Of a DNA stretch of 64,000 nucleotides, positions 8,902 to 17,334 are shown in pieces. How positions within the stretch are numbered: the stretch's first letter is position 1; each line of letters opens with the position of its first letter. A model generated the notes under the pieces. It saw only the letters and a list, made by a program, of their open reading frames with translations, ran no database searches and was not told where the DNA came from. Source of the DNA: Ruminococcus flavefaciens (lineage in GTDB: Bacteria > Bacillota > Clostridia > Oscillospirales > Ruminococcaceae); NCBI GenBank assembly GCA_023662725.1, contig JAMPIL010000001.1, positions 825,618 to 889,617 on the forward strand, in the 5' to 3' direction. Position numbers and translations under genes: made by a program.

Positions 8902-9372
8902 TTATTTTGAAATCTCCATTATTTCAAACCGAAGCTCGCCTGCCGGAGCATCTACGAGGAAAACATCTCCGACTTTTTTCTTCATAGCAGCCTTACCAAT
9001 GGGAGATTCGTCAGAGATAAGACCTTCTCTTACGTTTGCGTGATTTGTTCCGACAATAGTAAATGTTTCGATCTTTCCGGTATCAACACGCTTGATAGTT
9101 ATTTTTGAACTCATACCAACTTCATCAACCGAGATATTTGAATCTTCAACTATCTCAGCGTTATCAATGGTATACTGAAGTTCTGCGATCTGAGCTTCAA
9201 GGATAGCCTGTTCGTTCTTTGCTTCGTCGTATTCGGCGTTTTCAGAAAGGTCTCCGTAGGAACGGGCAACTTTCAGTCTTTCAGCAACTTCCTTACGTTT
9301 ATTGATTTTAAGGTCATCGAGTTCTGCAACGAGCTTTTCGTAGCTTTCTCTGGACATCTTTTTTATAGCCAT
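8902..9372 (-). CDS. greA: Transcription elongation factor GreA
   Basis: 156 aa, the usual length. It rescues backtracked RNA polymerase by stimulating cleavage of the nascent RNA 3' end. N-terminal coiled coil with the tip motif SYGDLSENAEYDEAKNEQA, whose D and E residues coordinate the catalytic Mg2+, then the FKBP-like C-terminal domain ending in DAPAGELRFEIMEI. First gene of greA-lysS, transcribed from the promoter at 9418-9446. Confidence 0.97.
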   Translation of the reverse strand: MAIKKMSRESYEKLVAELDDLKINKRKEVAERLKVARSYGDLSENAEYDEAKNEQAILEAQIAELQYTIDNAEIVEDSNISVDEVGMSSKITIKRVDTGKIETFTIVGTNHANVREGLISDESPIGKAAMKKKVGDVFLVDAPAGELRFEIMEISK

Positions 9373-9417
9373 TTAAATGCACTCCTTATAAAAATAAATT
9401 TTAAAGCATTACATATT

Positions 9418-9446
9418 ATTATAATATATTTCCATTAACTTGTCAA
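9418..9446 (-). promoter_or_regulatory. Promoter of greA-lysS
   Basis: Minus strand TTGACA (9446-9441), 17-bp spacer, TATAAT (9423-9418), 46 bases before the start codon; AAGGAGTG ribosome-binding site. Confidence 0.8.
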
Positions 9447-9530
9447 TAGACAGAAGGCTTATTTTCACTATCTTCCGTTAAGTTTTAGTCTGCTAACAAA
9501 GTGCCTTTTGCCGGTTCTTGCCTGTCAGAT

Positions 9531-9890
9531 CGACATCATTTACTTTTTATTATGTTTATTAAGCGGATATTTCTCCTTTGATTTCCTGATGAAAGGAATT
9601 ATTTTCGTTTGAGGATTATACTTAGAGCTTGCTCTCATAGGATATTTCGATGAGAACAAGTTCTTAAATCATTATAGATATTCCTTTGTCAGAGAGTTAA
9701 GGGGACGCTGTCCCCTTAAACCCCTGCCAAAGGGATATCATCCCTTTGGAAACCCGGTATTAATCCTATCAGATACCCATAAAGGGTATCTGATAGGATG
9801 AGGGCAGGATGCCCAGTCGCAAATTCTCTTTTCAGCAGGAAATTAAAGAGACAATATCCGCTTAATAAACGTAACAAAAAGTAAATGCTG
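9531..9890. repeat. 360-bp element with 60-bp inverted repeat arms and internal palindromes
   Basis: The arms 9531-9590 and 9831-9890 are inverted copies matching at 51 of 60 positions by direct alignment. Inside lie an AGAACTTG-type hairpin (9624-9664) and three perfect palindromes: TTAAGGGGAC/GTCCCCTTAA (9697-9719), CCAAAGGGA/TCCCTTTGG (9727-9749) and a 16-bp arm pair (9763-9778 with 9784-9799). No ORF of note. A non-coding mobile element of MITE type is likely, but no target-site duplication was confirmed. Confidence 0.75.
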
Positions 9891-9916
9891 TTACTCTGTT
9901 AAGCAAGATGTTGCTG

Positions 9917-9945
9917 TTGACAAACTACTAAAAAAGAGCTATAAT
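9917..9945 (+). promoter_or_regulatory. Promoter of the amidohydrolase gene
   Basis: TTGACA (9917-9922), 17-bp spacer, TATAAT (9940-9945), 25 bases before ATG. It begins only 27 bases after the right arm of the 360-bp element. Confidence 0.8.
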
Positions 9946-9970
9946 TATTAATGAAAGGAAGTAATTACCA

Positions 9971-10780
9971 ATGAACCCAGAAGTTTTTCAAAAATATGAG
10001 ATAATAGACGCTCACGCACATATTTTTCCTGAAAAAATCGCTGAAAATGCAACCGTTAATATCGGGCATTTTTATGATATCCATATGAACGATTGCGGAA
10101 TAAGCCGCCGTCTTATTGAAAGCGGGGATAAGATCGGAGTTTCAAAATATCTTGTATGCTCAACGGCGACAACTCCGCATCAGATAGCCTCTATCAATCA
10201 GTTTATCGCCAATGAATGTGATACTCATAAATCTTTTTACGGTTTCGGAACTACTCATCCAGATTCAGAAAATATTGAAGCTGACATACAAAACATAGAA
10301 GAACTCGGTCTGCACGGAGTTAAACTTCACCCCGATTTTCAGAAGTTCAACGCTGATTCCAATGAAGCTTTTAAAATCTATGAAATTATTGAAGGGAAAT
10401 TCCCTCTTCTTATTCACTGCGGTGATAACCGATACGATTACTCCGCTCCTGCAAGAATTGCAAATATCCACAAAAACTTTCCGAAACTGAAGCTTATTGC
10501 CGCTCACCTCGGAGGATATCAACGCTGGGACGAAGCCGAGAACTGTTTTACAGGTCTTGAGAACGTCCGCTTTGATATAAGCAGTTCTCTCGCTTTTATT
10601 GCACCGGAAAAAGCTGTTCACATGATACGCACATACGGGGTTGAAAACTGCTTTTTCGGTTCGGATTTTCCAATGTGGAGCCATGATGAAGAGCTTCAAC
10701 GCTTTCTTGATCTCGGTTTAAGCGAAGAGGAAAATCGCTTGATACTTGCAGAGAATTTCAAATCTTTCCTCGACATATAA
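9971..10780 (+). CDS. Amidohydrolase 2-family metal-dependent hydrolase
   Basis: 269 aa, cytoplasmic TIM barrel of the amidohydrolase_2 family (related to uracil/ACMS decarboxylase-like enzymes). Metal-site motifs are visible: IDAHAHIFPEK near the N-terminus, GVKLHPDFQKF, LLIHCGDNR, LIAAHLGGYQRW and the C-terminal CFFGSDFPMW with its conserved Asp. The substrate cannot be read from sequence; family members hydrolyse or decarboxylate small cyclic compounds. Monocistronic, with AAAGGAAG upstream of ATG and a shared terminator after the stop. Confidence 0.85.
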   Translation: MNPEVFQKYEIIDAHAHIFPEKIAENATVNIGHFYDIHMNDCGISRRLIESGDKIGVSKYLVCSTATTPHQIASINQFIANECDTHKSFYGFGTTHPDSENIEADIQNIEELGLHGVKLHPDFQKFNADSNEAFKIYEIIEGKFPLLIHCGDNRYDYSAPARIANIHKNFPKLKLIAAHLGGYQRWDEAENCFTGLENVRFDISSSLAFIAPEKAVHMIRTYGVENCFFGSDFPMWSHDEELQRFLDLGLSEEENRLILAENFKSFLDI

Positions 10781-10783
10781 TTT

Positions 10784-10812
10784 AAGGAGCTGTTTTAAAC
10801 AGCTCCTTTTTC
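10784..10812. terminator. Bidirectional terminator between convergent genes
   Basis: AAGGAGCTGTT (10784-10794) pairs with AACAGCTCCTT (10798-10808), with T-run on the right and A-rich flank on the left. Serves the amidohydrolase and the opposing membrane-protein operon. Confidence 0.85.
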
Positions 10813-10821
10813 TATAGATTC

Positions 10822-11775
10822 TTATTCTATATCAGCTAGAATCTTCTCAAAAACAAGAAGATCCTTATCGTACACTTCCTGCATTTCTTCCTCTTTTGTA
10901 TAGAGAAGCGTTTGAGGTTTTCTTATTGCGATAAACATATCAGAAGTTATTTCTTCAGGGTCAATGCCTATCTTTTCAGCAAATTTCGTATCTTTAAGAC
11001 GGAAGTATCCTCCCTTGATATGCTCGCTTTCAGGAACGATCTCTCGTATATCCGTAAAAATCTCATGCTCGCCGAGAGTTTCAAGAAGCTTTTTTCCTCC
11101 GATAACTATCACTCCGTCTGCCGATTGAAGCTGCGTTGTAAGATTTGTATCAACTCCTCTGCCGTAATTTCCAAATTCATTATCTGTAACCGGAATATAA
11201 TACACAGAAGCAAGAACCTTTCCGTTTCCATTGAAATCATCGGTAAAGCTTTCGATATATTCCTGTAAGTTCGACTCTTCTCCGACTGCGTAATTATCGC
11301 AGATGACAAGTACGATTATATCCGGATTCGGTTTCATTACAAGATCGCGTATAAGAAAACCTGTAATTGCTGCAAGAAGAATTCCTATTCCAAGCCACCA
11401 TTTATTATGATAAATAAAATTCGTCAACTTTTTCCATGGCGACAAAATTAAGGCAGCTTCATGTTCTTCGGGTATGATCTCGCTTTCTTCAATAATTCCC
11501 TGTTTTAAGCGTATAAGCTCTTTTTTCTCTTCAAGAATTTTTCTTTCATATGCTTCCTGTTTTTTCTTTTCACGTTCTTCCAGCTTGCGTTCAAGTTCTG
11601 CCTGCTGACGTGCCTGTTCTTCAAGCTGTTTTTGACGTATCTCTTTATTAACCTCGAAAACACTCTTTTTTATATCCAACTTTTCATCCGGGCTGTCATC
11701 TGCAGGAACGTTATTTTCTGTTATCTTCTCTGACTTTTCGGATTCCTCATAATTCAGATTTTTTTCCTTTTTCAT
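10822..11775 (-). CDS. Unknown single-pass membrane protein with cytoplasmic coiled coil
   Basis: 317 aa. Residues 1-110 are highly charged and predicted cytoplasmic, with an Arg/Lys/Glu/Gln-rich coiled coil (about 45-95, RQKQLEEQARQQAELERKLE). One membrane helix (~128-147, WWLGIGILLAAITGFLI) follows, then a ~165-residue external domain starting PNPDIIVLVICDNYAVGEES and containing FNGNGKVLASVYYIP. The external part resembles unnamed clostridial membrane proteins that carry a PDYxIxxV...NGDGKVxVxV pattern; I cannot name a function. Its ATG overlaps the upstream LRR-dockerin stop as ATGA, with AGGAG in the end of that gene, so translation is probably coupled. Confidence 0.7.
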   Translation of the reverse strand: MKKEKNLNYEESEKSEKITENNVPADDSPDEKLDIKKSVFEVNKEIRQKQLEEQARQQAELERKLEEREKKKQEAYERKILEEKKELIRLKQGIIEESEIIPEEHEAALILSPWKKLTNFIYHNKWWLGIGILLAAITGFLIRDLVMKPNPDIIVLVICDNYAVGEESNLQEYIESFTDDFNGNGKVLASVYYIPVTDNEFGNYGRGVDTNLTTQLQSADGVIVIGGKKLLETLGEHEIFTDIREIVPESEHIKGGYFRLKDTKFAEKIGIDPEEITSDMFIAIRKPQTLLYTKEEEMQEVYDKDLLVFEKILADIE

Positions 11776-13136
11776 CCTTTACTCCTCTGCATATTTATCC
11801 ATTCTTCCATATCGGGCATTGTTCCGGATGTAAGCGATAAAGCTTCGGTATAATATCTCAGAATCAAAGTTGCATCGATTCCGTCAACGGTTTTGTCACC
11901 ATTAACATCGGCTGCCAGTTTCTGACTATCGCTGAATGTTTCAGAATCTCCTGATATGATCAATGTATATTCACGGAGAACAAGCGTTGCGTCAATGCCG
12001 TCAACCACTCCGTCCAAGTTTACATCGCCGAGCTTAAATTTGTTATAATAATTTTCAATCGGCTCAAATTTGTAATCATATTTTTCCGCATAAGCCTGAG
12101 CAGTTGAATTTTCATAACCATAAATAATTCCAGTATAATCGCTGTCTTCCCAAAGACTACTGCTTATTGTACAATCGCTATCATAAATTTCACATGAAGG
12201 ATTTTCTATAACTATCTCTTTGAGATTAACATTATTTCTGAATGCCATATCGTCTATTTTTGCAACATTAGCCGGAATAATTACGCTCTCCAGCGACTTA
12301 CAGCTATTGAAAGCACTTAAGCTGATAATAGAAGTGCTTTCGGGAATCCGAATCGACTTTATGCCGGTACTTCCCAATGCACCCACACCAATTACAGTAA
12401 GAGAGTCCGGAAGAATTATGTTTTCCAGTTTTTCTGCTTCTCTGAAAGCGCTCTCACCTATCGTTTCAACTATAGACGGAACAACATAAGTTGTCTGACC
12501 GGATGTCTGAGCCTTTCCTATCGGATACTGAATAAGCGTTTTCATGTCTTTGGTAAAAAGAACTCCGTCAACGTCAACAAAGCTTTTATTACCTGAAACG
12601 ACATTAATATCTGTAAGATTATCACAGTATCCAAACGCACCATTTCCGATTTCCGTTACAGTTGACGGAATTGTGACCGTTTGAAGCAGCTCGCAACCAG
12701 AAAATGCCTGCAATTCAATAGTAAGTAATCCCTCCGGAAGTACTATTGATTTTAAAGATTTACAAAGTGCAAAACCACTGATATTTTTCATGGTACTTGG
12801 AATAACAATTTCTTCAATATTATCATATCCCACAAACGATCTTGCGGCAACGCTTGTAACGCCCTCACCTATATCTACTTTGGTTATCTCATCATTGTAT
12901 GGATACCATGGATATTGATTTATACCTCTGGTATACTTCATATCTCCTATTCCCTCTATTGCCATAACTCCGTCTGAATAAACTGTCCATGTAAGATTAT
13001 CTCCATGTTTTCCGGATTCGATTATTTCCGCCGCATTTACCGTTAACAGATCGTCTTTATTATACTCAAAAGAAAAAATCGGATTTCCCATAATAAACAC
13101 GGAAAGAGCCGCTGCGACAATTTTATTTATTTTCAT
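11772..13136 (-). CDS. Secreted BspA-type LRR protein with dockerin
   Basis: 454 aa. Signal peptide (~1-35); a strand-rich N-terminal segment with LTWTVYSDGVMAIEG; then about nine BspA-like leucine-rich repeats (LRR_5) with the recurring pattern IxxxAFxxCxxLxxVxIPxxVxxIG; then a two-repeat dockerin (~375-435) with DVNLDGVVDGIDATLVLREY and DVNGDKTVDGIDATLILRYY; and the tail SGTMPDMEEWI. BspA LRRs usually bind proteins or surfaces, so this is likely a non-catalytic cellulosomal or surface component. Second gene of a three-gene operon, 27 bases after the related LRR protein. Confidence 0.88.
   Translation of the reverse strand: MKINKIVAAALSVFIMGNPIFSFEYNKDDLLTVNAAEIIESGKHGDNLTWTVYSDGVMAIEGIGDMKYTRGINQYPWYPYNDEITKVDIGEGVTSVAARSFVGYDNIEEIVIPSTMKNISGFALCKSLKSIVLPEGLLTIELQAFSGCELLQTVTIPSTVTEIGNGAFGYCDNLTDINVVSGNKSFVDVDGVLFTKDMKTLIQYPIGKAQTSGQTTYVVPSIVETIGESAFREAEKLENIILPDSLTVIGVGALGSTGIKSIRIPESTSIISLSAFNSCKSLESVIIPANVAKIDDMAFRNNVNLKEIVIENPSCEIYDSDCTISSSLWEDSDYTGIIYGYENSTAQAYAEKYDYKFEPIENYYNKFKLGDVNLDGVVDGIDATLVLREYTLIISGDSETFSDSQKLAADVNGDKTVDGIDATLILRYYTEALSLTSGTMPDMEEWINMQRSKG
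11796..12034. repeat. Dockerin-coding segment duplicated at about 13180-13420
   Basis: The DNA encoding the dockerin and its tail here and at ~13180-13420 is nearly identical over ~240 bp, much closer than the LRR parts of the same two genes. Most differences are single bases, many synonymous. This points to recent duplication or gene conversion of the dockerin end. Confidence 0.75.
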
Positions 13137-13163
13137 ATTTAATATCTCCCTCTAAATATTTTT

Positions 13164-14597
13164 TTAATGTGTTTTTATCCAAGTTTCCATATCGGGCATT
13201 GTCCCGGATGTGAGTGATAATGCTTCGGTGTAATATCTCAGAATCAACGTTGCATCGATTCCGTCAACCGATTCATCTCCGTTTACATTTGCAGCAAGTT
13301 TCTGATTATCGCTGAAAGTTTCAGAATCCCCTGATATGATCATCGTATATTCACGAAGAACAAGAGTTGCGTCAATGCCGTCGACCACTCCGTCAAAATT
13401 TACATCTCCAAGCTTTATTGTACGATCAAGGGCTACGAATTTTCTGTTGTATTTCTCGGCATAACTTTTTGCCGTTGAAGATTCATATCCATAAATATCT
13501 GCTGGACTGTAAATCGTATTCGAAGTATCATAAATTTCGCACTTGGGATTCTGTATTGTTACAGCTTTCAGCTTATAACAGTATTCAAAGCAAGATCGCC
13601 CTATAGACTTAACGCTTTCAGGAATAACGATATTCGTTAGTTTATGTTCTTCAGAAAATGCGCCGTTTTCAATAGTTTGCACAGTATTCGGAATAGTTAC
13701 ACTCGTAACAGAGGAACAATTTCGGAAGGCATTGATTCCAATGTTGATTACACCATTTTGCATAACGATATTTGTAAGACTTGTACAATTTGCAAACGCC
13801 CAACTGCTTATTGTTTTAACGCTTCCGGGAATCGTAATAGTTCCACTGAGTTTTTTACAACGGTCAAATGCAAATGCTCCTATCTCAGTAACAGTATTCG
13901 GAATATTAATCTTTTCAAGTGATTCACAGACTTCAAAAGCACAGTTGCCGATAGTTTTAACGCTGTTTGGCAACGTAACGCTTGTAACATTTGTATTTCG
14001 ACTGAATGCATAACCTGAAATATCGGTTACCCCATTCGGAATAACAACATCTCCTGCTGCATTTTGCGCATCTATCAGTATATTATTAATGATTACCAAA
14101 GAATTCTGCTTTCTCATATTATCAAGCCATGGAGTTTCCTTAAAAGCTTTGCTCCCTATTGAAGTTACGCTGCTTGGAATAATGCAGTTCGTAAAATTAC
14201 ACATACTAAAAGCAAGTTCGCCGATAGATGTTATACTGGAAGGTATCGTAATAGTGCCTGTGATATGATATGCATTATATATCGCAAATGCCCTTTCGCC
14301 TATGCTGGTTACAGGTTTTCCTTTATAAGAAGATGGAATTGTGATATCTACCGCATAAAAACCGGAATCAGGTTTTTGATAGATATATTCACTTATTTCA
14401 TATGTTCCGTCGCTTTTCAGGGTAAACTCATATGATTGTTCGTTAACGGCATCCCAATCAATGGTTGGCAGGGAAATATCCGGCAATTTATCTTTGTCTA
14501 TACTATATACGGATAAAGAATTTGAAGAAGCCATTATTTCTCCTGTAAACATTATACAGAGCGAAAGAACTCCTGCAACGATCTTACTTATTTTCAT
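13164..14597 (-). CDS. Secreted BspA-type LRR protein with dockerin
   Basis: 477 aa. Signal peptide (~1-25), a short N-terminal domain with YEFTLKSDGTYEISEYIYQ, about ten BspA-like LRR_5 repeats (for example IPNTVTEIGAFAFDRCKKLS), and a dockerin (~400-460) with DVNFDGVVDGIDATLVLREY and NVNGDESVDGIDATLILRYY, ending in SGTMPDMETWI. The start was set at 14597 (MKISK) rather than 14612, because AAGGTGAT, an excellent ribosome-binding site, lies between the two ATGs. First gene of the operon with the LRR protein at 11772 and the membrane protein at 10822. Likely a non-catalytic binding component displayed through a cohesin. Confidence 0.88.
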   Translation of the reverse strand: MKISKIVAGVLSLCIMFTGEIMASSNSLSVYSIDKDKLPDISLPTIDWDAVNEQSYEFTLKSDGTYEISEYIYQKPDSGFYAVDITIPSSYKGKPVTSIGERAFAIYNAYHITGTITIPSSITSIGELAFSMCNFTNCIIPSSVTSIGSKAFKETPWLDNMRKQNSLVIINNILIDAQNAAGDVVIPNGVTDISGYAFSRNTNVTSVTLPNSVKTIGNCAFEVCESLEKINIPNTVTEIGAFAFDRCKKLSGTITIPGSVKTISSWAFANCTSLTNIVMQNGVINIGINAFRNCSSVTSVTIPNTVQTIENGAFSEEHKLTNIVIPESVKSIGRSCFEYCYKLKAVTIQNPKCEIYDTSNTIYSPADIYGYESSTAKSYAEKYNRKFVALDRTIKLGDVNFDGVVDGIDATLVLREYTMIISGDSETFSDNQKLAANVNGDESVDGIDATLILRYYTEALSLTSGTMPDMETWIKTH

Positions 14598-14623
14598 AGA
14601 TATCACCTTCATAATATTATTAT

Positions 14624-14666
14624 ATTATAGCATAGTAATTATAGCATAGTACACATATAAAGTCAA
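14624..14666 (-). promoter_or_regulatory. LRR-dockerin operon promoter with tandem -10 duplication
   Basis: Minus strand TTGACT (14666-14661), 17-bp spacer, TATAAT (14643-14638). The 14-bp unit ATTATAGCATAGTA (plus-strand reading) is perfectly repeated in tandem at 14624-14637 and 14638-14651, so a second TATAAT sits 14 bp further downstream. The start codon of the first LRR gene is 27 bases after the second -10. Confidence 0.75.
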
Positions 14667-14836
14667 GGAGAAGAAACAACCAGGAGTGGCTAAAAGCGGA
14701 GTTATTCATAGTTTGAAATTTTAGTCTTGTATTTTCCCACGTCATATGGCAGGGGAAATACATAAACATAATAAATTTAATGAAATGATAAACAACGTAA
14801 TTTCTATTCGAACGGGTTCTTAAAAGATTATCATGG

Positions 14837-14876
14837 GAAACGGCATTCAGAAAAATCTGAATGCCGTTTCCTTTTT
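14837..14876 (+). terminator. Hairpin with rightward T-run, no rightward gene upstream
   Basis: GAAACGGCATTCAG pairs with CTGAATGCCGTTTC (14837-14850 with 14857-14870) and is followed by CTTTTT. On the minus strand there is no T-run, so as a terminator for the leftward beta-helix gene ending at 14913 it would be poor. The remaining gap 14667-14836 contains no gene I can support; a short rightward transcript is possible. Confidence 0.55.
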
Positions 14877-14912
14877 GGGTGGTTTATATGAAATTGAAGA
14901 TTGCAAAGTTAA

Positions 14913-17129
14913 TTATTCGGCGGAATTTTTATCGGGAGAAATTTGTTTGTTGCGATCTCCTCTGAATCCGCCGTCCGGCATTTCGGGCCGTCCGTCATTG
15001 CCTGCCGGAGGTTCAAAATTATCCGGAAATTCGGGTTGACCATCACTTCCAGTAGGAAGTTCAAGACCATCTGGCATTTCAGGGGGATTGCCTTCGCCAT
15101 GACCGCCGCCGAAGCCTTCCTGCATATCAGGATGCTTTCCGCCGCCGTGCATACCTCCGCCCATCATACCTTGTGAGCCGATATAAGAGATCGCATTTTC
15201 GGCAGTAAAGCTTTCATTTTCCTCGCCGTCATTGTTATATCCGCCTTTTTCATAAAGACCGTATGTCTCGGCAGTTGACGAAGTACCGCCTGTATAGAAA
15301 GTATAAGTTTCACCTGTTTTTATGTCAGAAGAACTTATAACAATATTTTGGAATGTTTTTGCCGGAGCAAAGCTTAAAACTTCATTGCCGCCGCTATCGG
15401 CGAGAGTAATAAGTGTTCCTCCGCTGAAGGATTGGCTGAATGTTGCGGAAACTGAATTCTGTGAAGAGCTTTCCGAAGGGGATTCTGCCATTCGAGAACT
15501 TCCGGCAGCAATTATAAGGCCGCCTGTTACAATTATATCGGAATTTCCGTCAAGAGCGCCGTTTCCGCCGTTTACAGGACCGTTTACAATTACAGTTCCG
15601 CCGCTTATGTTCATATCTCCATTGGAATCAAGACCGTCGCCCTCTGCATTAACATAAATCATGCCGCCGCTGATATTAAGCTCAACGCCGCCGGAATAAC
15701 TTCCCATAGCTCCCTGTGAAGTTCCGTCGCTGGCATTAAAGCCGTCGTCGGAAGAATTGACCTCAACAGTTCCGTCGGAGACGTTTATAATTGCTCCCTC
15801 AATACCTTCGTAAGAGGAATTTACAGTGGTTTTTCCTCCGGTAATGTTTATAACGGAATCAGCGTGTAATCCGTCATCACCCGCATCGAGTGAGAGTGTT
15901 CCGCCGGATATCGTAAGATTTGCATTGGAATGAAGAGCATCGTCGGCAGAATCAATATTGAATGTGCCTCCGGATATAATAACTTCGTTTCCGCTTTTTA
16001 TTCCTTTTGTACTTATTTGCTCTGATGAATCGGAAGTATACGTCAGGGGAGTGAATCCTGTTGAGCTGATTACATTATCATCCTTTTGTGGAGGAGTGCC
16101 GTTAAACTGCTTGAAATCGAAATCATTGAAGTTTTCCTTGCCTCCGCCAAAGCCTCCGAAATCATCGGTATGGACTTTAGTTGAATTTTCACTTCCACTG
16201 CCGGACATGATCGTGAAATCTCCGCCTTTGGCAATGAAGTCCGTTTCAGCCTGAAATCCGTCTTCTGATGAAATTACATTAAATACTCCGTCTTCAATAT
16301 ATATGAATCCAAGAGACGTATCGGTTGTGTTGGTAGATTTAATGCCGTCCTTACCGGAATTTACCGTTATATTTCCTCCGGCAGCAGCAACATAATCTTT
16401 TCCCTTTATACCGTTTGCGACCGATGTAACGCTTATATTGCCGCCTGTGATAACGATATCATCCTTAGAGTGGATTCCGTCTGCATAATTTGCTGTAACA
16501 TCAAGAGAACCGTTTCCGTTTATCGTAAGACTGTCTTTGCTGAAAATAGCAGCGTCAGGCTCACCTGATTCATCAAGTCCGATATATAATTCACCGTCAG
16601 TAACAGAATTTTGGCTTCCGTCAGCGAGAGTGATGAAAGTTTTTTTTGCATTCATAACGTATATCGGAGCAGAATCGTTACAGGTTATCGAAGCGTTGTC
16701 AAGAACAAGCTGAACCTTTGCGTTTTCAGCTTTTACGATAATTTGTCCGTTGTTTAAAGAACCGGAAAAACGATAAACTCCCTCTTCGGTAATTGTGATA
16801 ACAGAATCATCCGAAGAAGCTCCTGTTCCGTTTATTTTGGCAGAATCTCCGTTTAACGTTATTTCAGCCGTAACGGTGTCATAGCTTGGGTCAAGATCTC
16901 TTTCAGAGAAAAGTTCGCTTTTGGACGTGTTATTGTATGAAATTGGGTCAATATTTAAATTTGATTGTTCAGTTATCTCATCGGAAGGGGACTCAGTTTC
17001 CGTTTCTGTTGAAGTCGTGGTCTTTGATGAACCTGAATCATTGCTGTTGCAGCTCACTGTCATTGAAGCAAATGTGACAGCAGCCGTAAGGAAACTCAGA
17101 GTTTTTTTATAAGATTCTGATGATGACAT
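14913..17129 (-). CDS. Cthe_2159-like (DUF4353) beta-helix carbohydrate-binding lipoprotein
   Basis: 738 aa. Signal with possible lipobox around SMTVSCNSN (Cys ~26), then a Ser/Thr/Glu-rich linker. The body (~75-620) is a parallel beta-helix of the DUF4353 family, whose characterised member Cthe_2159 binds cellulose and polygalacturonate and resembles polysaccharide lyases. Repeats such as GDFTIMSGSGSE, GGTFNIDSADDALHSNANL, GGTLSLDAGDDGLHADSVI mark the helix rungs; the repeated DDGLHA/DDGF turns probably bind Ca2+. The last ~90 residues are low complexity: GGGMHGGGKHP, then PEMPDG/PEFPDN/PPAGNDG units. Own transcript, leftward. Role: surface binding of plant polysaccharide is inferred, catalysis is not shown. 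Confidence 0.85.
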   Translation of the reverse strand: MSSSESYKKTLSFLTAAVTFASMTVSCNSNDSGSSKTTTSTETETESPSDEITEQSNLNIDPISYNNTSKSELFSERDLDPSYDTVTAEITLNGDSAKINGTGASSDDSVITITEEGVYRFSGSLNNGQIIVKAENAKVQLVLDNASITCNDSAPIYVMNAKKTFITLADGSQNSVTDGELYIGLDESGEPDAAIFSKDSLTINGNGSLDVTANYADGIHSKDDIVITGGNISVTSVANGIKGKDYVAAAGGNITVNSGKDGIKSTNTTDTSLGFIYIEDGVFNVISSEDGFQAETDFIAKGGDFTIMSGSGSENSTKVHTDDFGGFGGGKENFNDFDFKQFNGTPPQKDDNVISSTGFTPLTYTSDSSEQISTKGIKSGNEVIISGGTFNIDSADDALHSNANLTISGGTLSLDAGDDGLHADSVINITGGKTTVNSSYEGIEGAIINVSDGTVEVNSSDDGFNASDGTSQGAMGSYSGGVELNISGGMIYVNAEGDGLDSNGDMNISGGTVIVNGPVNGGNGALDGNSDIIVTGGLIIAAGSSRMAESPSESSSQNSVSATFSQSFSGGTLITLADSGGNEVLSFAPAKTFQNIVISSSDIKTGETYTFYTGGTSSTAETYGLYEKGGYNNDGEENESFTAENAISYIGSQGMMGGGMHGGGKHPDMQEGFGGGHGEGNPPEMPDGLELPTGSDGQPEFPDNFEPPAGNDGRPEMPDGGFRGDRNKQISPDKNSAE

Positions 17130-17304
17130 AAATTCACCGCTTTCTCGCTTTCTATAGTTCCCAATTCCATGTGTTTTTCTCTATGCTTTGTATTATATCA
17201 GCCGATTATGTGTATACTGTGATATTTTTCTGAAACAGAGGAAAAATATTTGTGGTTTATTTTTTTGAAAATTGTGAAAATTTATTGATAAAACCGATAT
17301 AAAA

Positions 17305-17333
17305 AGTTCCCTCTCATATGAGAGGGAATTTTT
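17305..17333. terminator. Terminator of the ABC exporter genes
   Basis: TTCCCTCTCAT/ATGAGAGGGAA perfect palindrome (17307-17328) with T-runs on both sides, so it can work in both directions; it ends the leftward ABC operon. Confidence 0.85.
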
Positions 17334-17334
17334 G

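Noticed and set aside
14833..15039. 68-codon rightward frame starting in the hairpin at 14837
   Set aside because: Begins inside a terminator stem and runs antisense to the beta-helix gene tail.
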